A program made the position numbers and the translations under genes. Below are positions 36,100 to 44,566 of a stretch of 64,000 nucleotides of DNA, one piece after another. The notes below the pieces were generated by a model. The model saw only the letters and a list, made by a program, of their open reading frames with translations. It did not search any database and was not told the DNA's origin. The stretch is from Paramicrobacterium sp051513965. Lineage in GTDB: Bacteria > Actinomycetota > Actinomycetes > Actinomycetales > Microbacteriaceae. Each line of letters opens with the position of its first letter. Position 1 is the first letter of the stretch. Where the stretch lies: positions 1,984,001 through 2,048,000 of the forward strand of contig NZ_CP195847.1 in assembly GCF_051513965.1 (NCBI RefSeq), given 5' to 3'.

Positions 36100-37659
36100 C
36101 TAACTCGTCGTGGTGTCCTTCGGTCCGCGCGACGAGTTGTCCGGCTTCTCAGCAGCGCCGGGCAGTTCGATCGCGTTGCCCTCGGAGTCGACGAGAACGA
36201 CTTCGTTGTCTTCGGCATCCACGATCTTGCCGTCGACGCACCGGTCGCCCTCTTCGAGGCATTCGATGACCTGAACGGGGATCTGCCGCGTGGGTGCCGC
36301 GGCGAACACCGACGGATCCTTCGGGGTTCCGAAGCTGAACACATTGAACAGCAGGTTCAGCAGGACCGCCATGATCGCCGCCGAGCTGATGCCCGAGTCG
36401 AAGATGACCTGGAACCATGCCGGGAACTTCGAGTAGATGCCCTCGTTCACGACCGGCAGCACACCGAAGGTGATGGAGGTCGCGACGATGATGAGGTTCA
36501 TGTTGTCGCGGTAGCTCACCTTCGAGAGCGTGCGGATGCCGCTCGCGGTGACCGTGCCGAACAGGACGATGCCTGCGCCGCCGAGGACCGGCATCGGGAT
36601 GGCAGCCACGATGCGTCCGAGCACCGGCAGCAGACCGAGGAGCAGCATGATCACACCACCCGCGGCGACAGCCCAGCGGCTCTTGATCTTGGTGACGGCG
36701 ACGAGGCCCACGTTCTGAGCGAACGCGCTCTGCGTGAACGAGTTGAACACCGGCGATACCGCACTCGAGAGCATGTCGGCGCGAAGGCCGGCGGCGATGC
36801 GCTTGGAGTCCATCTTGGAGCCGGTGATCTCGGCGATCGCGATCAGGTCAGCCGTGGTCTCGGTCATGATGACGAGGATCACGATGAGCATGGAGAAGAT
36901 GGCGGCCGGTTCGAACACCGGAAGACCGAAGTGGAACGGGTTCGGGAAGGCGATGATGGCGCCATCGAACACGCCGGTGAAGTCGACCTTGCCCATGAGA
37001 GCACCGACGCCGGTGCCGAGCACGAGAGCGATCAGAATCGACAGGCGCGAGATGGTCGCGTTGCCGACCTTGCTGAGCAGCATGATGATCGCGAGGGTGA
37101 TCGCTGCGAGGCCGATGTCGCTCGGTTCGGCGAAGTTGGCGGCCTCGGGGTCGTTGCCGACGATCCAGCCGGCCGCGACGGGCACAAGGGTCAGACCGAT
37201 GGTCGTGATGATGATGCCGGTGACGATCGGCGGGAAGAACCGGACGATCTGCGCGAAGAACGGCGCGATGACCAGACCGATGATCGAGGCTACGAGCACG
37301 GCGCCGAAGACGCCCTGAATGCCCGAGCCCTGGCCGAGGATCGAGAGCATCGTCGCGACAGCGGCGAACGAGACTCCCTGCACGAGCGGTAGCTTGGATC
37401 CGAAAAAGGGAATGCCGACAGTCTGCAGAATCGTGGCGAGACCACCGATGAAGAGACAGGATGCCAGCAGGATGGCGACCTCGCCGGAGCTGAGCCCCGC
37501 GGCGCCACCGATGATGATTGGGACGGCGATGATGCCGCCGTACATCGTCAGCACGTGCTGGAGGCCGAAGGCGAAGGCGCTGCCGATCGGCATCCGCTCG
37601 TCTTCGGGGCGCTCTGGATCTACTGTGTGTTGCGTTCGCGCACGCTGTGCTCGAGACAT
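36100..37659 (-). CDS. NCS2 family nucleobase (xanthine/uric acid) permease
   Basis: A 519-residue nucleobase:cation symporter-2 with about 12-14 membrane helices. GLQHVLTMYGGIIAVPIIIG at the start, VIMTETTADLIAIAEITG in the middle and FAQNVGLVAVTKI (the NAT QNxG signature) are diagnostic. The C-terminal ~60 residues form an acidic cytosolic tail, longer than usual. The position beside urate oxidase indicates import of urate or xanthine. The ribosome site is GAGGAGG. Its promoter region carries inverted repeats unlike the IclR-type motif. Confidence 0.93.
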   Translation of the reverse strand: MSRAQRARTQHTVDPERPEDERMPIGSAFAFGLQHVLTMYGGIIAVPIIIGGAAGLSSGEVAILLASCLFIGGLATILQTVGIPFFGSKLPLVQGVSFAAVATMLSILGQGSGIQGVFGAVLVASIIGLVIAPFFAQIVRFFPPIVTGIIITTIGLTLVPVAAGWIVGNDPEAANFAEPSDIGLAAITLAIIMLLSKVGNATISRLSILIALVLGTGVGALMGKVDFTGVFDGAIIAFPNPFHFGLPVFEPAAIFSMLIVILVIMTETTADLIAIAEITGSKMDSKRIAAGLRADMLSSAVSPVFNSFTQSAFAQNVGLVAVTKIKSRWAVAAGGVIMLLLGLLPVLGRIVAAIPMPVLGGAGIVLFGTVTASGIRTLSKVSYRDNMNLIIVATSITFGVLPVVNEGIYSKFPAWFQVIFDSGISSAAIMAVLLNLLFNVFSFGTPKDPSVFAAAPTRQIPVQVIECLEEGDRCVDGKIVDAEDNEVVLVDSEGNAIELPGAAEKPDNSSRGPKDTTTS

Positions 37660-37748
37660 GTGGACCTCCTCGTCCAGATGTTGGGTAGCGTTCGACCAGG
37701 AGTTTCGATCGAACCCGGGTCATGTTCTGAGTTAGTGAAAAAGTGGGT

Positions 37749-37765
37749 TTGGTTATACGAACCAA
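37749..37765. promoter_or_regulatory. inverted repeat upstream of the nucleobase permease
   Basis: TTGGTT-ATACG-AACCAA, a perfect 6-bp inverted repeat about 90 bp before the permease start. A looser TTCGA/TCGAA pair lies at about 37690-37714. Either could be an operator; no factor is assigned. Confidence 0.4.
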
Positions 37766-37834
37766 CGCTCAGCCGAGGCGCGATCGGTGAACGTGAAAGA
37801 CGTGTTCAGTTGTGGGAGTCGGGGGGCTGGGGCT

Positions 37835-37864
37835 GCGCTCCCGGAGCCGGAGCTCCGGGAGCGC
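37835..37864 (-). terminator. terminator after urate oxidase
   Basis: Perfect 13-bp stem GCGCTCCCGGAGC / GCTCCGGGAGCGC with a 4-nt loop, 6 bp downstream of the urate oxidase stop codon. There is no U-tract. Confidence 0.6.
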
Positions 37865-37870
37865 CGCGTG

Positions 37871-38764
37871 TCAGCAGAACCCGGCGATGCCTTCCCATGC
37901 CTTCTCTTCGAGGGGTGCGCCGTCGCGGAGGACGGTCGCCTCGATGAGGCCGTAGGGGCGGTCGGCCGCGTAGAAGACCTCGTTGGGGTTGTCGAGGCCG
38001 AACGGCGAGAGGTCGACGACGAAGTGGTGCTTGTTGGGCATCGAGAACTTCAGCTCGTCGATCTCGGGGTGAGCGTCGATGACCTTCTCGCCCATCTGGA
38101 AGAGCGTCTGCTGCAGAGCTGTGGAGTGCTTCTCAGCGAAACCCTCGAGCAGCAGAGCCTTGACGCTCTCGTAGGTGGCGTTCCAGTCAACGTCGGTGGT
38201 GTTGTAGCGCCAGCGGGCGGCGACGTCGGTCGCGAGGATGCGGTCGGTCGCCTCGGCGAGCGTCGTGTACTTGTCCTTCTCGTACCCGACGAACTCGCTT
38301 CCGGTGGACTTCAGAACGGTGAGGCTGTGCAGCCCGCCGATGACCGTGCGCTTGTCGCCGTCACCCACGACGACAGCGGTGCGGGTCTCGGTGCCGTTGC
38401 GCACGAACGAGTGGTCGTGCTCGGCGCCGCCGACGAGGATGCGGTCCCAGTTCGACTGCTCCGCTTCCCAGCGGCCGCCGTCGACCCAGCTCCATCCACC
38501 GATGAAGTGGTCGGCGAGTCCGAGCAGGAACTGCTCGGGCGACTCGATGCCGTCCTTCGCGAACGCGAAGACCGTGTTCTTCTGCGTGTCGGTGGGCAGG
38601 CAGTGGGCGTTGTCTCCCGTGCTGTGCACCTCTTCGAAGTCACCGCGCAGCTGGCTGGTGACGTTGAGGTCCTTGATCTCGTGGCGATCGGTGTCGCGCT
38701 TGACGCGGACGACGTGGACCTCAGCTTTTCCGTACTGGTTCTTTCCGAGAATGGCGTTGCTCAT
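37871..38764 (-). CDS. urate oxidase (uricase)
   Basis: Cofactor-free oxidation of urate to 5-hydroxyisourate. The 297-residue protein has the two T-fold repeats: AILGKNQYGKAEVHVVRV at the start, and GDNAHCLPTDTQKNTVFAFAKD with the conserved Thr. WRYNTTDVDWNATYESVK and MPNKHHFVVDLSPFGLDN follow. I chose the ATG at 38764. It lies 1 bp after the uraH stop codon in a uraD-uraH-uricase operon. Confidence 0.95.
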   Translation of the reverse strand: MSNAILGKNQYGKAEVHVVRVKRDTDRHEIKDLNVTSQLRGDFEEVHSTGDNAHCLPTDTQKNTVFAFAKDGIESPEQFLLGLADHFIGGWSWVDGGRWEAEQSNWDRILVGGAEHDHSFVRNGTETRTAVVVGDGDKRTVIGGLHSLTVLKSTGSEFVGYEKDKYTTLAEATDRILATDVAARWRYNTTDVDWNATYESVKALLLEGFAEKHSTALQQTLFQMGEKVIDAHPEIDELKFSMPNKHHFVVDLSPFGLDNPNEVFYAADRPYGLIEATVLRDGAPLEEKAWEGIAGFC

Positions 38765-38765
38765 C

Positions 38766-39107
38766 TCAGCTCCCTCGATATGTTGAATAGGCGAACGGAC
38801 TGAGCAACAGCGGGACGTGATAGTGCTCCTGCTCACTGTCGACGGAGAACGTCAACGAGACCTCCGGGAAGAAGGTGTCCTGGGAGATGCCGGCGAAGTA
38901 GGCGCCTGTGTCGAACCGGAGCCGGTATGCACCGGATTCCAGCCGCTCAGGGCCAAGCTCTTTCACCCGCCCGTCAGCATCGGTGAAGCCCGTGGCTAAC
39001 TGGCTCCAGGCCTCGCCGTTCTGGGCTTCGAGAACGACGGAGACCCCGACGGCCGGTCGCCCGGCAGTCGTGTCCAGAATGTGGGTGGTCACGTGGGAGA
39101 CGCTCAT
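38766..39107 (-). CDS. uraH: 5-hydroxyisourate hydrolase
   Basis: Transthyretin-like HIU hydrolase of 113 residues. THILDTTAGRPAVGVSV at the N-terminus carries the active-site His, FFPEVSLTF is central, and the C-terminal YRGS tetrapeptide is the enzyme signature that separates it from true transthyretin. It overlaps uraD by 4 bp. Confidence 0.96.
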   Translation of the reverse strand: MSVSHVTTHILDTTAGRPAVGVSVVLEAQNGEAWSQLATGFTDADGRVKELGPERLESGAYRLRFDTGAYFAGISQDTFFPEVSLTFSVDSEQEHYHVPLLLSPFAYSTYRGS

Positions 39108-39598
39108 GCGCTCACTACTCCTTCAAGTCGCAAGCTCGCGATCTCGCGAAGCTGTTGGTCGACGATCGCCTGTTCCTCTTCTGCAGTATTGCCGAGTCGC
39201 TCGGTGAGCGCAGCGAGAATCTCGTCGGCGCTGCGCCCGGCGGCGCGGATGAGGAAGACGCGATCGAACTTCGCCTCGTAGGCGCGGTTGCCCTCGGCGA
39301 GGGCTGCGGCGACGTCGTCTGAGGTGTCGACGCCCGACTGCTCGTTTCGAGACATGGATGCTTCGGCGCTCTGCCCCGTGGCTCGGTCGCCGATCCGAGG
39401 GTGGTGCGACAGCGCCTGCTCCAGCTCCTCGTCGGTGAACGGAGTGGCCGCCTCTGCGGCGAAGCCGATGAGGGCGTCGCGGCTGTCGAACGGCCGTGCG
39501 TCGACGATGGCGTTGCGCCACCGCTCAATATCCAGGCAGGGTCGCAGTGCCTCTGCAGCATCCGCGCTGGGTATGCTGTTGAACTGCTCGAGTCGCAT
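39104..39598 (-). CDS. uraD: OHCU decarboxylase
   Basis: Decarboxylates 2-oxo-4-hydroxy-4-carboxy-5-ureidoimidazoline to S-allantoin. In the 164-residue protein, LSHHPRIGD carries the catalytic His (HPRIG) and EQSGVDTSDD is a further family segment. NRAYEAKFDRVFLIRAAGRSADEIL is the typical C-terminal core. First gene of the uricase operon; a candidate IclR-type site lies 30 bp upstream. Confidence 0.94.
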   Translation of the reverse strand: MRLEQFNSIPSADAAEALRPCLDIERWRNAIVDARPFDSRDALIGFAAEAATPFTDEELEQALSHHPRIGDRATGQSAEASMSRNEQSGVDTSDDVAAALAEGNRAYEAKFDRVFLIRAAGRSADEILAALTERLGNTAEEEQAIVDQQLREIASLRLEGVVSA

Positions 39599-39628
39599 CC
39601 TTGATCCTCTAGCGTCGGGAAACTATGT

Positions 39629-39643
39629 TTCCGTACTTCGAAA
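39629..39643 (-). promoter_or_regulatory. candidate IclR-type operator upstream of uraD
   Basis: TTCCGTACTTCGAAA, matching the shared 15-bp pseudo-palindrome. An AT-rich stretch at 39645-39670 follows it on the distal side. Confidence 0.55.
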
Positions 39644-39712
39644 CTACATTTTCATTTTGAAATTGATCAAATCATAACCCCCAGCGGCTGAAAGTGCTCA
39701 CTGAGGGTTGGG

Positions 39713-40186
39713 TCAGGAGTCGATGCCGAGCTCCTTGCGGAGCGAAGCAACGTGTCCTTCCGCGCCGACGTTGTACTCGGCGTGCGAGACGGTGCCCTCT
39801 TTGTTGAGGACGACGGTCGAGCGAAGGATGCCGACCATGGCGGTTCCGTTGACGACCTTCTCACCCCATGCGCCGTACTCCTTGGCGGTGGCGGCACCGT
39901 CATCGGAGAGCAGCGGGAAGGCCAGATCGTGGTTCTTCGCGAACGACGCGATGTCGTCGACGGAGTCTGGGGAGATGCCAATGACCTCGTAGCCGGCGCC
40001 GCGGAGCGACGCGAGGTTGTCGCGGAAGTCGCATGCCTCCGTGGTGCACCCGGGCGTCTCCGCGCGTGGGTAGAAGTACACGACAACGTCGGTGCCGCGG
40101 TAGTCACTGAGCGAGACGCTCGCGCCTGCGGCATCCGTCAGCGTGAATTCGGGCGCCGGATCGCCGACCGAGAGTTGTTTCGCCAT
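39713..40186 (-). CDS. bcp: thioredoxin-dependent peroxiredoxin (BCP/PrxQ type)
   Basis: Reduces hydroperoxides using thioredoxin. The 157-residue protein has GDPAPEFTL, YFYPRAETPGCTTEACDFRD with the peroxidatic Cys and a resolving Cys five residues later (the atypical 2-Cys Bcp arrangement), and SDDGAATAKEYGAW. AAGGAG is directly followed by an ATG at 40192, so the ATG at 40186 has better spacing. It may protect against the H2O2 made by urate oxidase (inferred from its position). Confidence 0.93.
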   Translation of the reverse strand: MAKQLSVGDPAPEFTLTDAAGASVSLSDYRGTDVVVYFYPRAETPGCTTEACDFRDNLASLRGAGYEVIGISPDSVDDIASFAKNHDLAFPLLSDDGAATAKEYGAWGEKVVNGTAMVGILRSTVVLNKEGTVSHAEYNVGAEGHVASLRKELGIDS

Positions 40187-40215
40187 TGACATCTCCTTAC
40201 TGCTGCTTTTGCGGA

Positions 40216-41106
40216 CTACGTCGCCGGAGCCGACACGTTGAAGGCGTCGGCCAGTTCGGCGATCTTGCGGGCGCGGCCGAGGCGCGGCAGGTCACTGCCG
40301 TCTCGGATGACGCATCCGCGAGCTTCGAAGTCGGCCAGGAACCCGTTGGCCCACGCGACATCAGTCGGCGTCGGGCTAATGACCTCGTTGATCACGGGTA
40401 CCTGTTCGACATCAAGACAGAGCTTTCCGGTCATTCCCATAACGACCGTGGTTCCCGACTGCTCGCGGAGCAGCGGGTGGTTCGAACCGACGGTCGGACC
40501 GTCGATCGGGCCGGGCAGATTGCCGCAGCGACTCGCGACGACGAGCTTCGCGCGGGGGTAGGCCATGGCCTCCTTCTCAGCGGACATGCCGGTGTCGCGG
40601 CGGAAGTCACCGCTGCCGAACGCGAGTCGGAAGACTCCCTCAGCACGGGCGATCTCGGTCGCGCTCTCGATGCCGACGGCCGACTCGACGAGCGCGATCA
40701 CGGGAACCCCGTCGCCGATCGCGTGAGCGGTGTGCTCAACCTGATCTGCGGACTCGGTCTTCGCGAGCATGACGCCCTCGAGACCGGGAGCTCCGCGGAG
40801 CGCGAGCAGATCGTCACTCCAGTACGGTGTGGTCGCGTCGTTGATGCGCACCCACGCGCGACCTCCCTCGGAGAGCCAGGTCACGACAGCTTCGCGCGCT
40901 TCCGGCTTGCGTGACGGGTCGACGGCATCCTCGATGTCGAGGATGATCGCGTCGGCCGCACTGGCGTCAGCCGCGTTGAAGTTCTCGGGCTTCGTAGCGG
41001 GAACGAGCAGCCACGAGCGCGCAAGCTTCGCCGGGACCGTTCGCGTACGACGCTTCTCCGTCGATACGCCCTGGTCGGCTGCCACGTCTGGGGCCTGAGT
41101 ACTCAT
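40216..41106 (-). CDS. HpcH/HpaI aldolase / citrate lyase beta-like CoA ester lyase
   Basis: A 296-residue TIM-barrel protein of the CitE-like family. SWLLVPATKPENF, ADAIILDIEDAVDPSRK (metal Glu/Asp), VMLAKTESADQV, IALVESAVGIESA and RLAFGSGDFRRDTGM fit CitE, malyl-CoA lyase and related CoA-ester lyases. Its proximity to glyoxylate genes suggests an enzyme that makes or splits a glyoxylate-derived CoA ester (inferred). A candidate IclR-type site lies 21 bp before the start, which places it in the same regulon. Confidence 0.85.
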   Translation of the reverse strand: MSTQAPDVAADQGVSTEKRRTRTVPAKLARSWLLVPATKPENFNAADASAADAIILDIEDAVDPSRKPEAREAVVTWLSEGGRAWVRINDATTPYWSDDLLALRGAPGLEGVMLAKTESADQVEHTAHAIGDGVPVIALVESAVGIESATEIARAEGVFRLAFGSGDFRRDTGMSAEKEAMAYPRAKLVVASRCGNLPGPIDGPTVGSNHPLLREQSGTTVVMGMTGKLCLDVEQVPVINEVISPTPTDVAWANGFLADFEARGCVIRDGSDLPRLGRARKIAELADAFNVSAPAT

Positions 41107-41126
41107 TCTTCCTAACCACCTTGTTA

Positions 41127-41141
41127 TTCCGCAATATGAAA
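41127..41141 (-). promoter_or_regulatory. candidate IclR-type operator upstream of the HpcH/HpaI gene
   Basis: TTCCGCAATATGAAA, the fourth instance of the shared 15-bp motif, in the 284-bp gap between this gene and the divergent TetR gene. Confidence 0.55.
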
Positions 41142-41355
41142 CTCAAATATTGCTTATTGAAAACATTAGAGCGAGGAGCCGACGTTGTCAATCGCGTGGA
41201 GCAGGTTCTCATGATTGCCCCCGCGCACCGCTGCTTCCCTCCCTATAGAGGGTACGTCGGCCTGGTGACGGGCCGGGCGAAGCACCGCGAGGCCTCAGCG
41301 AATTCTGACGGATGCTCCGATCATGCCGCCTGGCGCAATCTCACTGCCCACTTAA

Positions 41356-41370
41356 TGACAGTTACTGTCA
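41356..41370. promoter_or_regulatory. TetR-type palindromic operator
   Basis: TGACAGTTACTGTCA is a perfect 15-bp palindrome around a central T, extended by TTAA/CTAA outside. It ends 20 bp before the TetR gene start, so autoregulation of the TetR-SDR operon is likely. Confidence 0.75.
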
Positions 41371-41390
41371 CTAAAGCGTAGAGTGAGGCT

Positions 41391-41993
41391 ATGCCTCGAA
41401 CACAGCTCCCCGCGTCGACGCTCGTCGAGATCTCGCGAAAGTGCGCGCTGCACGTGGCCGACCCGAACAGCACGCCCGACACGAAGTCGCTTGTCTCGGC
41501 ATCCGGGCTGTCTGAACGCACGTTCTTTCGCTACTTCCCCACGAAAGCCGACTGCGTGCGTCCACTTCTCGACGACGGCAACCATCGGTTCGTCGACGGC
41601 ATCGCCCAGCGCATCGAAGCGGCAGGCAGCGCGAGTCTGCTCGAGATCGTCGCAGACGCATTCGCGGAGGCCTTCGATGAGGCTGCCGCAGGCGAGAGTC
41701 TCTCGCTGCTGCGCGCCATCCTGTCGGTGCCGGAGTTCCATCGCGTCTGGCTGTCCACCAATGAGCAGATCACGCAGCGTCTGACGACGATCATCGCGGC
41801 GGCGCTGGCATGCGAGCCAGAGAGCCTCGAGGCTCACATCGCGGCAGCCCAGGCCACACTTCTGGCGACGACGGCGCTTCGTCACATGGCAGAGCATTCG
41901 ACGGATGCCGCGACGGCTGCGCGCCTCGCTGCAGACGCCCTCTCAACCAACCCGCTCGGGCAACCGATCGGGCAACAGAAAACACCACAGTAA
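41391..41993 (+). CDS. TetR family transcriptional regulator
   Basis: A 200-residue regulator: N-terminal three-helix DNA-binding domain with KSLVSASGLSERTFFRYFPTKADCVRPLL, followed by a divergent ligand-binding domain. A perfect palindrome lies just upstream. The SDR gene follows after 12 bp in the same direction and is probably its target. Confidence 0.9.
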   Translation: MPRTQLPASTLVEISRKCALHVADPNSTPDTKSLVSASGLSERTFFRYFPTKADCVRPLLDDGNHRFVDGIAQRIEAAGSASLLEIVADAFAEAFDEAAAGESLSLLRAILSVPEFHRVWLSTNEQITQRLTTIIAAALACEPESLEAHIAAAQATLLATTALRHMAEHSTDAATAARLAADALSTNPLGQPIGQQKTPQ

Positions 41994-42005
41994 AGAGGAG
42001 ACATC

Positions 42006-42770
42006 ATGGATCTCACAGGCAAAGTCATCTTCGTCTCGGGCGGAGCTCGCGGACTCGGCGAGGCATATTCGCGCGGCATCGTCGCGGCTGGCGGCAAGGT
42101 CGTCATCGGCGACCTCCTGGACGACGACGGTCGCGCGGTTGCCGCTGATCTCGGCGATGACGCTCATTTCGTGCACCTCGATGTGACGGACACTGCATCG
42201 TGGGAAGCAGCGATCGCTGAGGCCGAGGAGCACTTCGGTCGCCTCGACGGCCTCGTGAACAATGCGGGAGTCTCCGCATCCGGCACCACGGTTGCGGACG
42301 AGCCGCTCGAGACGTTCCAGAAGATCATCCAGATCAACTTGGTCGGCGTGCACACGGGCATGCACTTCGCGATTCCTGCTCTGCGTCGCGCCGGCGGCGG
42401 ATCGATCGTGAACATCTCGTCGGCAGCCGGTCTCATTGGGCTCGCGCTGACGAGCGGTTACGGTGCGGCGAAGTGGGGTGTGCGCGGTCTCTCCAAGGTC
42501 GCCGCAGTCGAGCTCGGCCGCGAGAAGATCCGCGTGAACTCAGTGCACCCGGGCATGGTTCTCACTCCCATGACGGCGCCCACGGGCATCTCGACAGACG
42601 AGGGTGCGTTCCCGAACAACCCGTTCCAGCGCGTCGGAACGCCCGACGAACTGGTCGGTGCGGTGCTCTACCTGCTCTCGGATGCCGCGTCGTACACGAC
42701 CGGTGCGGAGATCGCGGTCGACGGTGGCTGGACTGCCGGCCCATCGATCGAGTACGTCATGGGGCAGTAA
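42006..42770 (+). CDS. SDR family oxidoreductase (3-alpha-hydroxysteroid dehydrogenase-like)
   Basis: A 254-residue classical SDR: IFVSGGARGLGEAY (cofactor), NNAGVSASG, NISSAAGLIGLALTSGYGAAKWG (Ser, Tyr, Lys) and an AVDGGWTAG ending. It resembles NAD-dependent hydroxysteroid/cyclohexanol dehydrogenases; the substrate is unknown. The AAAGAGGAG ribosome site lies directly after the TetR stop, so they form an operon. Confidence 0.9.
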   Translation: MDLTGKVIFVSGGARGLGEAYSRGIVAAGGKVVIGDLLDDDGRAVAADLGDDAHFVHLDVTDTASWEAAIAEAEEHFGRLDGLVNNAGVSASGTTVADEPLETFQKIIQINLVGVHTGMHFAIPALRRAGGGSIVNISSAAGLIGLALTSGYGAAKWGVRGLSKVAAVELGREKIRVNSVHPGMVLTPMTAPTGISTDEGAFPNNPFQRVGTPDELVGAVLYLLSDAASYTTGAEIAVDGGWTAGPSIEYVMGQ

Positions 42771-42959
42771 TCACGCGACGAGCAGTGTGGCGGCGGCATC
42801 CGCATCGTGAATCGTCGTCACGCTGCTCGCAGCCTTCGCTCGGTCGCTCTCGCCCGACAGCGCTTTCATGCCCTGGTGCGCGATCACGATGATTGCGAGG
42901 CAGATCAGCACAGAGACCATGCAGCCTGCCACGACGACCAGTGACTGTGACTTCGTCAT
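42771..42959 (-). CDS. small single-helix membrane protein
   Basis: A 62-residue protein: MTKSQSLVVVAGCMVSVLIC begins one membrane helix, followed by a ~30-residue polar tail. The ribosome site AGAGGAAAG supports the start at 42959. The helix (CMxxVLIC pattern) resembles the N-terminal anchor of the class F sortase at 53256, which is only suggestive. It lies downstream of the LPVTG surface gene, beyond that gene's terminator. Confidence 0.55.
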   Translation of the reverse strand: MTKSQSLVVVAGCMVSVLICLAIIVIAHQGMKALSGESDRAKAASSVTTIHDADAAATLLVA

Positions 42960-43069
42960 GTTGCTTTCCTCTGTTTCTCGTCTCAGTGACGGGCCGATAT
43001 GTGGGCCCATTTGAGAGAGGGAGAAAGCGGTGAATCATGACGCGAGTTCTGAAAATCGGCCTTGGGATG

Positions 43070-43110
43070 CCGCAGGGGCAGGGATGCTACACAAATCCCT
43101 GCCCCTGCGG
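43070..43110 (-). terminator. terminator after the LPVTG surface gene
   Basis: Perfect 16-bp stem CCGCAGGGGCAGGGAT / ATCCCTGCCCCTGCGG with a 9-nt loop, beginning 11 bp after the stop codon of the surface protein gene. Confidence 0.75.
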
Positions 43111-43120
43111 TGGTTCTTAC

Positions 43121-44566
43121 TTAGGCGCGTGAACGCGTGCGCGCGATCAGCGCGAGGCCTCCGCCGATGAGCACCAGCAGCAGTGCCGCGAGCGGCAGCA
43201 CCAGGCCGATGTTCGCACCGGTCACGGGCAGCGACTCTTCATCAGCGGTGTTCGTCGCGTCGTCAACAACGGGCGCTTCGGTCTCTTCGACGACGACTTC
43301 GTCCTCAACCTGAGGCGCCTCCTCCTCAGTCACCGGAGTCTCGTCTTCTTCCTCCACCGGTGCTTCGGGCTCCTCTTCACCGGGAACCTCCGGCTCGTCA
43401 CCCTCGTCGGGAGTCTCGGTCTCTTCACCCTCGTCAGGTGTCTCGGGCTCTTCTTCGGGAGTCTCGGAGTTCTCCTCGCGCGGAGTGCAGTCAGTCAGAG
43501 GCGAGCCGCTCCACGGGTAAGCGTGCTGCTCGTTTCCGTTGCCGCGCGTAGTCAGGTCGCCTCCCACGAAGAGACGTCCGTTGGTCGATGCGGTGACGTC
43601 TGTGGCAGATTCAGCCGCTGGCACGAGGATGCTTCCAACGAACTGGCTCGTGCCGCCGATCGTCACGTCAGTGGCGTCCGCGAAGTTCCAGAGGATGCGC
43701 GCTGCGGCGTTGCCGATCACAGTTCCGGCAGTCACATTATCGATGCGGTCGCCAGCGGTGTCGGCAAGCGACTCGTAAACGCTGAAATCATTGAACGTGG
43801 CATTCACGTTCTCGCCAATCACGTTGATCAGGATCGGAGCCGAATCACCAAAGTTGATGAACCCAACAGAAGACGCACTTGCAACGTCGTCTGCGCTCAC
43901 AGTAAATACCTGAAGGTTATCGCTCCCGTCGCCTTCGAGAATGAGACGACTGCCGTCCAAGAATCCCGCAGTGCCAGCTTCCTCGGTCAGGTCTGCGGAA
44001 AATTCAGCCAGTTCGTCTGCGAAGCCCGCGTAATTACCGAGCGCGTTGTCGACGCCGCTCGAGATGGAGCCTCCGTTTGTCTCAATGGAGTCCTCGCCTG
44101 TGATCTGCCCGCCCGCGACGACATTACCGCCGCCCGCGAAGGCACCGACAGGGTGCCCGACGTCGAGTTCCGATTCACCAACTAAGACAATGTCGCCACC
44201 GACGATGAGCATGTCGCTATCGACCTCAGGCACAATGCCGGACCCGACACCAACAGTGCCGATGTTGAAGAAACCCGAGTTGAAAGTCGCGCTGCCCGCG
44301 ACGACGAGCGTTCCCTCGGTTTCAGCAGCGCCACCGTCCGCCAGGTAGTCGCCGCCGACAAAGACGTTGATATTCGAATCTGTGGCGAAGTATTGGTCGG
44401 TGTTGATTCCAGGGAACTCTCCCGGCACCGGGCACGTCTGTGTTTCGGCAGCCGTTGCACTCGGGGCTGCCTGCACGAGAGTCAGCCCGAAGGCTGCGGT
44501 TGCTGCAGCGAGGGTGAGGGCTGCGATTTTTCTAGGGAATACAGGGGCTGTGGATGCTCGAGGCAC
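43121..44566 (-). CDS. choice-of-anchor A family surface protein with LPVTG sorting signal
   Basis: A 481-residue secreted, wall-anchored protein. A signal peptide (residues ~1-40, KIAALTLAAATAAFGLTL) precedes a choice-of-anchor A domain (VFVGGDYLADGGAAETEGTL; LFVGGDLTTRGNG) spanning about 50-360. A strongly acidic Pro/Glu/Thr stalk follows (repeated ETPDEGEE). The cell-wall signal has LPVTG, a hydrophobic helix and the basic tail RTRSRA. A sortase cleaves at LPVTG and joins it to peptidoglycan; the only sortase in the window is class F at 53256. The GTG start follows a GGAG site. Confidence 0.88.
   Translation of the reverse strand: MPRASTAPVFPRKIAALTLAAATAAFGLTLVQAAPSATAAETQTCPVPGEFPGINTDQYFATDSNINVFVGGDYLADGGAAETEGTLVVAGSATFNSGFFNIGTVGVGSGIVPEVDSDMLIVGGDIVLVGESELDVGHPVGAFAGGGNVVAGGQITGEDSIETNGGSISSGVDNALGNYAGFADELAEFSADLTEEAGTAGFLDGSRLILEGDGSDNLQVFTVSADDVASASSVGFINFGDSAPILINVIGENVNATFNDFSVYESLADTAGDRIDNVTAGTVIGNAAARILWNFADATDVTIGGTSQFVGSILVPAAESATDVTASTNGRLFVGGDLTTRGNGNEQHAYPWSGSPLTDCTPREENSETPEEEPETPDEGEETETPDEGDEPEVPGEEEPEAPVEEEDETPVTEEEAPQVEDEVVVEETEAPVVDDATNTADEESLPVTGANIGLVLPLAALLLVLIGGGLALIARTRSRA

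Noticed and set aside
36013..37392. 459-codon plus-strand frame rich in Asp/Glu/Arg
   Set aside because: Antisense to the nucleobase permease; the charged composition is the mirror of membrane helices.
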